The notes under the pieces were generated by a model. The model saw only the letters and a list, made by a program, of their open reading frames with translations, had not been told where the DNA came from and searched no databases. From Saccharina japonica (lineage: Eukaryota > Sar > Phaeophyceae > Laminariales > Laminariaceae), in assembly GCA_008828725.1 (NCBI GenBank), contig MEHQ01000174.1, forward strand, positions 1,377,867-1,441,866: a stretch of DNA of 64,000 nt. The letters are read 5' to 3'. This document shows positions 56,906 through 64,000 of the stretch, in pieces. Both the position numbers and the translations under genes were made by a program. The first letter of the stretch is position 1; each line of letters starts with the position of its first letter.

Positions 56906-57094
56906 ATGATACGGACCTCTGCGGACCACTCTCTACTTCAGGTACAGATATATATGTGTTTCTATACAAATTTTGCACGTATAATACGACATCTGTAAAA
57001 TTATTTTCACTTTTTTTGTTTGTACCGTAGGTTCTATTTACTAGGGTCCCCCGTAATAGTGCTGGTGACGATGGATTTTTCCAAGGTCAGGTTC

Positions 57095-57420
57095 TGTAGG
57101 GTACCTACAGAACCATACCCGGGGTATTTACCCGGGAAATACCCTACAGAGAACTTCTGTGAGTTCTGTACTCCCCGTTTCACAATACCCGGGGTACCGG
57201 TACAACGTGTTTGTACCTGCCCGGAACTTCTGTGAGTTCTGTACGCCCGTGCCACAATACCCGGAACTTCTGTGAGTTCTGTAAGGGTTTTATACCCTAA
57301 CCCGGAACTTCTGTAAGTTCTGTAAGACATCCATACCCGTACCCGGAACTTCTGTAAGTTCTGTATCACCTTGGGCACAATACCCCGGGTAAGGGTATTC
57401 CCTCGGCACAATACCCTGTG
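57095..57420. repeat. 40-bp minisatellite, block 1
   Basis: Repeats of CCCGGAACTTCTGTGAGTTC, TGTACGCCCGTGCCACAATA and close variants. A second block lies at 58005-58650. The repeat is open on both strands in some frames, which produces spurious peptide repeats. Confidence 0.9.
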
Positions 57421-57450
57421 TGCCGGTACAGATTAGGGTATCGTTGAGGA

Positions 57451-57604
57451 TATCAGGAGACGGTCAGTTGAGGGAAAATGGGCATCGGTCAAGGGTGTGG
57501 ATTCGAGTGTTCCACACTAAAACCTAGTATTTTGGCGTCAGTCAAGGATAAAAAACGAAAAATTACCGTCAGTCAAGGGGTGAAAGTGCCGTCTCCTGAC
57601 ATCT
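57451..57604. mobile_element. hAT-type MITE (family Z), copy 2, 154 bp
   Basis: Flanked by GTTGAGGA (57443-57450 and 57605-57612). Ends TATCAGGAGACGG and the reverse complement of AGATGTCAGGAGACGG are inverted. The interior (GTCAAGGGTGT, GTGTTCCACAC, AAACC.AGTA.TTTGG..TCA) follows copy 1 at 26066. It separates the two minisatellite blocks. Confidence 0.75.
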
Positions 57605-57612
57605 GTTGAGGA

Positions 57613-58004
57613 GTGATGTTATGCATTCTGACGTCATGTCTCATCAGTGACACACACCAAAAACGAAATTACGAAATTAAATTACATTGTACAACCCACC
57701 TCGCTCACAACCACACATGAACCGAGCACACAAGTACGTGGACTCTGATTTGGGGGGTAAATCTATGACCGCGGAAGTCATTCCCATGAAGTTGGAACGG
57801 TCCTTACCGTGAAAATCGTGAAAGACAGCTATTATAACATAAATTAGCTACAATGGTACATTTATTGTATATACGCGTTAGTACCGGTATAGTGTGTCAT
57901 GTTTGAAGTACACCAATCGCAGTATTTCGAAATGCATTTTATCTATATTTTTTGAGGAGTACATTTGCAGTTTTTTCGCCGCCTTGAGGTGGGTATTTAC
58001 CAGG
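57613..58004. other. Unassigned interior of the hAT-type element
   Basis: No recognised motif between the nested MITE and the second minisatellite block. Confidence 0.3.
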
Positions 58005-58650
58005 GTATCACCGAAACTTCTGTAAGTTCTGTACGCCCGTGCCTCAATCGGAACTTCTGTGAGTTCTGTACGCCCGGGCCACAATCGGAACTTCTGTGAG
58101 TTCTGTACGACCAGGCCACAATCGGAGCTTCTGTGGGTTCTGTACGCCCGTTCCACAACAAATACCCGGAACTTCTGTAAGTTCTGTACGCCCGTGTCAC
58201 AATACCCGGAATTTCTGTGAGTTATGTGCGACCTTCATACCCGTACCCGGAACTTCTGTAAGTTCTGTGCGACCGAGCCACAATACCCGGGGTACCGGCA
58301 CAACGTGTTTATACCTGCCTGGAACTTCTGTGAGTTATGTACGCCCGTGCCACAATACCCGGAACTTCTGTGAGTTCTGTAAGGGTTTTATACCCGTACC
58401 CGGAACTTCTGTAAGTTCTGTACGACCTTCATACCCTACAGAGAACTTCTGTAAGTTCTGTACTCCCCGTTTCACAATACCCGGGGTACCAGTACAACGT
58501 GTTTGTACCTGCCCGGAACTTCTGTGAGTTCTGTATGCCCGGGCCACAATACCCGGAACTTCCGTGAGTTATGTAAGGGTTTTATACCCTAACCCGGAAC
58601 TTCTGTAAGTTCTGTAAGACACCCATACCCTGACCCTAAATCCACAAACC
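58005..58650. repeat. 40-bp minisatellite, block 2
   Basis: About fourteen units with GGAACTTCTGTAAGTTCTGT or GTGAGTTCTG. Several longer units repeat the order found in block 1 (GGGGTACCGG, ACAACGTGTTT, ACCTGCC), which shows that the blocks share a higher-order unit. Confidence 0.9.
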
Positions 58651-58907
58651 CTACAGAACCTGACCTTGGATTTTTCGGTAGAGAATGAGTGAAGAATTTG
58701 TCCGGTGCTACCGGTTTAAACCGATTTTCCGTTTTTTTTCTTCCGGGTTTTCTCCGGTTTTCTCCGGTTAATATCCCGTTTTCGGTCAACCGGTTTAAAC
58801 CGGCGAAACAAAACGCTTTTTTTTTCGAGAACCGTTACTCGTACAAGCCTCCTGGGTTTCCAAAAACGGGTTTAAACCTTTTTTGTTTTTACCTGTGCCC
58901 ACCTCTA

Positions 58908-58985
58908 GGCGCCACCCATACAACGCATGTGCGGCGCTTCCTACTCAATTTCGTTTCGTCTTCGTGCCACACACGAAAAACACCA
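58908..58985 (-). mobile_element. LINE ORF end, part beyond the hAT-type insertion
   Basis: CATACAACGCATGTGCGGCG, CTTCCTACTCAATTTCGTTT and CGTGCCACACACGAA continue the LINE piece at 54190-54804 and match 29018-29080. Confidence 0.65.
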
Positions 58986-59769
58986 CGGCCCCGCGTAATA
59001 CCAGGTTTGTATCATACCACTCACTGTCGCGGACCGCAACCATATTTTTCGAGCACTCAGTAAATATTTAACCGCACCAGAACACAACCATTGAACTACA
59101 GAACATTGCCGCTTTACCGTATCACTATGCCCCGAAATATAAGGACTGTTTGGTCTAAACATTGACATACATGACATACACAGGAAGGACGGAGGAAGGG
59201 AGCGTTCTGCCACCCCAACGGTCGAGGGGCACAGGGTGTAACAACGAGAAGGCGACGATAACAAGAAGGCGACAGTGATCTGCTCGCCATCAGGTTGGGG
59301 GTGGTGGTTGTCGGGGAGTGGGCTGCTTGCAAAGGGCAACACAGAAATATTGCACATCCACGAAAAACGAAAGACAATTAAATTAGAGTAACGAGAGGCA
59401 AAACATAAGCGTATAAAATGAAAAAGTATAACAAACAACCCGAGAATGTATGCACATTACACAAGACTATCAAACTGATGACAGGGTCACGGTAGCCAAG
59501 TGTTTATAAGAATGGTCCTGTTGCACTGGTGGTTTAACCAAACAAGACCAAATATGCCCGCGGTTGAGAGGGAAGAGAGGGACAGCGGGAGCGAGGAGGG
59601 AGGATCTCCAGTGAAATCATGCACCAGCCGATATCGACTCGAACCGGTAAACTGGAGGGGGTAGGATGGAAGGAAGGCTGCGGGGCGAGGGGAAGAGAGG
59701 GAAGATCGGTCACCAGAATCAGTGCCTAGCGGAAGAGGGCGCAAACGACACATACAGTCAATACTACAA
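58986..59769. other. No gene recognised
   Basis: Minus frames of 165 (58941-59438) and 150 codons (59487-59939) show no domain and overlap LINE relics at their edges. Confidence 0.3.
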
Positions 59770-59965
59770 TTCAAAACAAAATGCGTGTGTCTTAATACCG
59801 TTCTCCCTATGTACGTACCCGTCGACAACCACGATACCCTGCGTCCGTCCCTATCTATCATCCTAGAGATACGTACAAGCCCTGTGGTCACGAAACTACA
59901 CATCACCCATACGGCGGACGTACGGCGGTTCCTACTCAACTTGGCATCGTATTCGTGCCAAGAAC
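59770..59965 (-). mobile_element. LINE relic: X terminus next to ORF end
   Basis: Minus sense: CCATACGGCGGACGTACGGC, GGTTCCTACTCAACTTGG and CGTATTCGTGCCA match the LINE ORF end. The X words CATCCTAGAGATACGT, CTGTGGTCACGAAACTAC and ACCCGTCGACA lie directly to the left. The 3' UTR between them is deleted. Confidence 0.55.
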
Positions 59966-60507
59966 GGAAGAAAAGCGCCGAAAGAAAAGAAAGTACAAGT
60001 GTATATACATTAAACTAAATGCGCAGATAAAACAAACGGACAAACACGTGTATATCTCATATACCTGTCAGATGTTGTTCCCCTCAAAACCCGTAGTTCG
60101 TGCGATCGAAGGATCTCACTCAGCTTGCAAAGATGAGTTTCGATAATATCCGCGATCTCACAGCTAGCTGTGGTTTTCATTTAAGTTTTCAATTGTGTAC
60201 TACTGCTGCAGTACATTGTAGATAATGCACAGAGCAACTACTCGAAAAATTACTAGACAGCCGACGTTTACTGCTATTAATAGACAAGGGGATACTCCGT
60301 GTCTCACCCAATCTTACAACAATATGGCGTCGTTGGCTAATGTTCGTCACTTCGCGCCTTGGGTTCGACTCTTCAATTTTCTTGGAATTTCGTGTACTAC
60401 GAAGTAGGGTTGTTTTCCTTCCTCGGATGGCATCTCAACGGACTGGGTCCTATTTCCCCTTCAGTGGTGATTACTAAAGCGGCGCAACGACAGGGGTCTC
60501 CTCCTGG
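59966..60507. other. No gene recognised
   Basis: Nothing beyond short frames. I looked for an LTR or further pol domains of the element to the right and saw none. Confidence 0.35.
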
Positions 60508-61545
60508 TCACCTTGGCCTTGGCCTTCGTGCAGAAGGCGCTTCATCTCGGAGCGGCGCTCCTCGAAATTCAATACGGCTGCACCAGTAGAGTAGGCCATA
60601 CACAAGAAGCCAGCCTGGCGAAGCACTGCTGCCTTGGGGCATGACGAGCCACTGGTAGAGGCCCGTGGGAGTACACAAATCTGTAAGAGGAACAGTGTCC
60701 TTGTGTGCGGCAATCTGGTGGAATGAAAAAAACAAATAAAATGGGGAACACACGCGGCCTTTCCCTAAAGAGTCGAGGACTTGATCTGCGCGGGTGATGG
60801 GCAGCTGGCTGAGGGTGCTTATCTGGTTAAGATCTTTGTAGTTGACGGTGATACGAACGGCTCCAGACTCCGTCGGGATGACCACGAGCGGGCTCGAATA
60901 TGGAGAAGTCGAGTGCTTGATTAGCCCTGCCGCAAGGTACTGGTTCAGAGTGGCTTCTACTTCCTTGGCCATGATGGGATTTACGCGATGCGGTCGGGAC
61001 GTGACAGGCGCGCTACCTTCCGGGACCGAAATCACGAAAGGCATCAAGGAACAGGAACCAAAATCCGTCTTGGGCTTGGAAAATACGTCAGGAAATTCGC
61101 AACGGACATCCCCTAGCTGCTCGATGGCTGCCGGGCTCCAGTCTGGGCCGTGGAGATCAAACGCTACTGCTCGCAGATGCTGATGAAGGCTCTCCCAGAC
61201 GTGCAGGAACGAAGAGCGCTGTTCCGGTGTTAAGCGCTCAAGCAGGGCCGGCGACGGCGAGGCCGAGGGTGTCACTGGCGTGTAGGGTGGCGCCGTTACA
61301 GCAGAGACCGGAGACACCTCAGGTAACGCGGGGGGGTATTGCAGAGCGCCCAACGGGGCGCTTTTAAGCGGAGGGTGGGCGACTCCGAGGAGGTCGCCAG
61401 GCTCGAGAACTGCAACTCCAACGAGGGGGAGAACTTGTCGTCCGGAGGTGACAAAGTGCTCCTCAACTGGGTGGAAATCGGACTGGGGTGCCATATCGAC
61501 CAGGTAGTGCCCAGTGAGCGCCGGGGACCCTTTGGTGCGGATCAA
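60508..61545 (-). pseudogene. Ty3/gypsy-type pol: protease-RT linker and RT, truncated
   Basis: A 345-codon open minus frame. A Pro-rich linker leads to FPDVFSKPKTDFGS near residue 160 and the typical gypsy RT start (RPHRVNPIMAKEVEATLNQY, then LAAGLIKHSTSPYSSPLVVI). The template-binding block AVRITVNYKDLNQIS follows. The block that should read SxLDLxSGYHQI is altered to SPFYLFFSFHQI, losing its catalytic Asp. After LYQWLVMPQGSSASPGW the frame loses similarity, and the YxDD active site is missing. The enzyme would copy RNA into cDNA; this copy cannot. Confidence 0.85.
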
Positions 61546-61739
61546 GTTGACTGCAAGTAGCTGCGATTCATCGCATAGGGTGACGCCCGTGGTGCCGTCG
61601 TAGCGGAGGTGGAAGCCTCAACGTGAAGCGACGCGGTCTATGGCCTAAGCCGGTAGGCCGGTCGAGGCGGGGTGAACGAGCTCCAGCTCGCCGAAGACTC
61701 GGTGATCCGACTCGCGAGGCGACAAGGAGCGGTAGGAGC

Positions 61740-62065
61740 GGCTATTAAAACGCATCCAGCTGTCGCAGCGCAGCAGCACTGCGTGCTGCATCGCCGAAGG
61801 GGGAACCACACAGGCTCAAACTGCGAGGGGGCACGTAGCCCCATATGTTCGGAAGAACTAGACGCTCAGATGTATGCTCGTCACGTTTAGAAGGGGGCCG
61901 ATTCGCCTCAATCGTCGCGAGACGCCTTTCTCCTCGCACGCGGGCGACGCCGCCCCAACGGAGAGCATGCGATCCAGTACATCACGCCTGATGAAGGTAT
62001 GTGGGGAGCCAGTGTCGAGAATCGTGACGCAACCAAAAGGTGCTAGAGCGCCTGCTCCACTGTGA
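61740..62065 (-). pseudogene. Retroviral-type aspartic protease, decayed
   Basis: Minus frame with PFGCVTILDTGSPHTFIRRD (DTGS at 62007-62018), the catalytic Asp-Thr-Gly-Ser and following Phe-Ile of retropepsins, then VLDRMLSVGAA. The frame stays open to about 61748. A neighbouring frame further left has WMRFNSRSYRSLSPR and VFGELELVHP, with stops near 61650. In gypsy elements this enzyme would cut the polyprotein. The flap and ILG-type motif are not clear. Confidence 0.7.
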
Positions 62066-62326
62066 ATTGCGACTTAGGTGGTAAAGGATGCGTCATCGAG
62101 GGCAATGGTGCCCCCGACGACGCAGGGGCCTTGTTCAGACAGCGCCGAGGAAGGGATAAACCCCAGGTGACTTGGCTAAGCCCTCGGAGCTGTGGTCATC
62201 TGGCGCGTCAGCAAAATGTGTCGAAAACTCTGGAGGAGGACTTGGGCAAGCGAGGACCATCGCCAACGGGCGAGGCGGCGCCGAAAATAGTTGATGAATT
62301 CCGTCGGGCGAAGATGGATTACGACA

Positions 62327-63009
62327 TTAGTGAGAGGAGGCGGGGTGTGCCAGCCCGGCCTCGCTTGCGCGAATAGTGTCGCGGACTGCGGAAGAATCTT
62401 TCCCGAGAAAATTCTTCCCTTGCCACCGGCAGGGATCTTGGGATTCGGGGTCGTCCGCCCCTAGACCGTTGCCCCACACGGTGTCAAAAGGGCTGGCTTC
62501 CGCCACAAGCTTGGAGCCAGTGCTCAAAGATGCTGCTTCATAGCCGGGTCCTTGGTGAACTTGGAAACATAGCCTGCAAGGACGGCGTCATCCCGAACGC
62601 AGTCCCAGGTAGCACAGTCGAAGTTACGCACGGCTCGACCGATGCGTTTGTGCTCGCGTGAGACTGGCGAGGGCATAGTACGTGCCGCGGCGCCGTGGTC
62701 GTCAAAATGGCGAGCCGTTTCAACCATCATATACTGCTCCGCGCAGGAATATGAGACGTCGTCAACGACAAATGACGAGGGGGACCACTGTAAAAAATAG
62801 GAGGGGGGCTTCAAGAACAGTACCGCCTGTTCCGTTGGGTACTCGAGAGTAGGGTCAAAGACCGACGGTGCCGAACCGCCGGTGGTCGCTGTAGCGGTAT
62901 AGGGGAGGCGGCAGTGTACTTCTCTGGGAACCCTGGGCCCCTGGTGCACGAGATGAGTCCGATCCCACGTATACTGTCTCGGTGACACCATCGCTCCAAC
63001 GCCAAACAT
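62327..63009 (-). pseudogene. NADAR (YbiA-like) domain, one frameshift
   Basis: An open minus frame (63009-62524) joined by a single-base shift near 62525 to a second frame (to 62327). The domain spans 62823-62399: YFLQWSPSSFVVDDVSYSCA, EQYMMVETARHF, SREHKRIGRAVRNFD, TWDCVRDD, KFTKDPAMKQHL, then after the shift TGSKLVAEASPFDTVWGNGL and RWQGKNFLGK. These are the conserved NADAR blocks (Ser/Glu-x-x-Tyr/His, Trp-Asp-x-Val-Arg, Lys-Phe-x-x-(D/N)-P, Glu-Ala-Ser-Pro-x-Asp-x-x-Trp-Gly, Asn-x-Leu/Phe-Gly). Known members are N-glycosidases: YbiA in riboflavin-pathway cleanup, others removing ADP-ribose from DNA guanine. Its role here is unknown. It could be a captured host domain within the retroelement polyprotein. 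Confidence 0.85.
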
Positions 63010-64000
63010 GGCCAGAGAGCTCTCTTACTGCGCCCGATGGTCTCTCTCCGGAGCCAGGGGGGGCAGGGGGCTCTGATCCAGTTGTGCTTGACTAGAGTTG
63101 CATTTCTTCCGAAATTAACGGGTATGCATCCGGTTGGCTTGACCGGAGGCCGCGGAATCACCACGGGCTCGTCGGGCAGTGTCAGGTTTTCCCTGCTCCA
63201 CTTCAACCGAAGGAGCATTGCGCACGCGGGGTAGCATGCGCGAAGTCGAATAGGGGCCTGCGTACCCAGACGACGACTTCAAAGACGGAGCTGGGGTGGG
63301 TGGCAAGGGGCCCGCCCGAGAGGGCTTTGCCCCTGTAGATCTGATGGGGAAGGGCGATGAGGTAGCAAATATTATCGGTTCCTCCTTGACAGAAACAAGA
63401 GAGCGACCTCCGTTAGAGCAAGGAAACGCCGAGTCGAGCTTCGACCGAGATCTCGGGGTTTCGGTGTTGGCCTTCCCGCAGCCCAAACCGACCGCCACCG
63501 CATGCCCGGGAGGTGGAGGAGGGGGACAACCTCGCGAAAATGATCAATTCACAGGCGTAGCACTCTTGGTGCTGCACGGCGTGTGTCTCGGGGGAGCGGC
63601 ACGCGTCGCGCCGGCCCTCTTGCCGAGGCTGAGGGGGGCGGCGCTCGAGGCCCAGGCTCCCGTCACCTGATTAGTGCCGTGGTTGAAGGGAGCGACACTT
63701 GAAGCGCGGGTTCTCGTCGACGGCGGAGCGGCGCTTATTGCGCGTGCTGCTGTGTCCCGGCTGAGGGGAGCGAGGCTCGAGGCGCCGGCTCCCGTCGCGG
63801 GTCTGTGACCTTGAAACGTTGTAGCAGATGGCACTGAGATCGGTGTGCTCGCCACAGGCGTAGATGTGCTTGTGTCTCGGCGTCGACCGGATATACGGCG
63901 CAAAGTGCTGGGAGCAAGAGCACCAAGCGGAGCGGCGGTCGAGGCTGGCCGGCGCTGTGTGGTGGGCGAGGTTGGGACAAGAGCATCTTGTGAAATTTAT
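63010..64000 (-). pseudogene. Ser/Ala/Pro-rich repeat protein, probably gag side
   Basis: Minus frames at 63544-63903 and 63115-63498. The first has imperfect 20-25 residue repeats built on ASSLAPLS, RAISAAPP, ASSVAPF and ASSAAPLS. The second is Pro/Ser/Arg-rich with no domain. No zinc knuckle or capsid motif is visible. Position before NADAR and protease suggests the gag part of the same element, but frames change several times, and the window ends before its start. Confidence 0.45.

Larger units (their letters stand above)
54805..58907. mobile_element. hAT-type non-autonomous element, 4.1 kb
   Basis: Flanked by the 8-bp duplication GGCGCCAC (54797-54804 and 58908-58915). The uninterrupted LINE sequence is seen at 29010. 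The ends are imperfect TIRs: TAGAGGTTGGCACCGG and TAGAGGTGGGCACAGG. Both subterminal regions are dense in AACCGGTTTAAACCGG-type motifs. The interior has no transposase; it holds CAG repeats, a 360-bp tandem duplication, two blocks of a 40-bp minisatellite and a nested MITE. Confidence 0.85.
60508..64000 (-). mobile_element. Ty3/gypsy-type retroelement remnant with an extra NADAR domain
   Basis: Minus-strand order from 64000 down: Ser/Ala/Pro-rich repeats, a low-complexity linker, a NADAR domain (62399-62823), a retropepsin motif (DTGS at 62007-62018) and an RT front half (60508-61545). RNase H and integrase are absent on the left, no LTR is seen, and the right end lies beyond the window. Frameshifts and stops occur between all parts, so the copy is dead, but each domain is well recognisable. 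Confidence 0.7.

Noticed and set aside
57034..58527. Peptide repeats (Thr-Glu-Leu-Thr-Glu-Val and similar) on both strands
   Set aside because: They are translations of the 40-bp minisatellite, which has few stops in some frames. No start, domain or codon bias supports a gene.
59487..60507. LTR or integrase of the gypsy-type element
   Set aside because: No direct repeat pair, primer-binding site, RNase H or integrase motif was seen left of the RT.

Overview
This is eukaryotic nuclear DNA made almost entirely of transposable-element remains. No operon structure, rRNA, CRISPR or intact host gene was recognised. The evidence is several degenerate non-LTR retrotransposons (LINEs), a degenerate Ty3/gypsy fragment, a pogo-like DNA transposon with its MITEs, hAT-type elements with 8-bp target duplications, a tRNA-headed SINE, satellites and minisatellites. 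Mixed base composition, CAG/CTG runs and an N gap fit a draft assembly of a TE-rich protist or seaweed. The host lineage is a guess; nothing here names a species.

Layout. 0.2-1.8 kb: a Gln/Glu-rich minus-strand reading frame broken by TAG stops and frameshifts. 3.3-3.9 kb: first copy of an unnamed dispersed repeat (W). 8.4-11.7 kb: two-unit tandem repeat split by a 5'-truncated LINE with a poly-C tail. 13.85-16.3 kb: 2.44-kb pogo-like element with matching terminal repeats and a decayed DDE transposase; small relatives lie at 12.1, 30.8, 37.2 and 38.9 kb. 19.7-24 kb: longest LINE, with endonuclease and reverse transcriptase (RT) regions. 24.5-32.8 kb: nested elements, including head-to-tail LINE 3' ends and a SINE split by a 1.3-kb terminal-inverted-repeat (TIR) element that itself holds two smaller elements. 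37.1-40.2 and 51.0-53.2 kb: two diverged copies of one block, with different insertions. They carry a short helix-turn-helix (HTH)-like reading frame behind a CCAAT/TATA promoter-like region. 41.2-42.3 kb: LINE C-terminus. 43.2-44.5 kb: ~260-bp satellite. 45.9-47.4 kb: a 704-base N gap with nearly the same 0.4 kb on both sides, probably an assembly artefact. 49.07-50.07 kb: TIR element. 54.8-58.9 kb: 4.1-kb hAT-type element inside a LINE 3' end. 60.5-64.0 kb: minus-strand Ty3/gypsy-type remnant running off the window, with Ser/Ala/Pro-rich repeats, a NADAR (YbiA-like) domain, an aspartic protease motif and a truncated RT.

The best candidate for something new is the NADAR domain lying between a low-complexity gag-like region and the protease of the gypsy-type element. 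Second is the tail behaviour of two LINE families: one ends in poly-C and sits at C-runs, the other ends in (CA)n and occurs in tail-to-tail and head-to-tail pairs. Because the window holds duplicated and empty sites, many insertion boundaries can be read directly.
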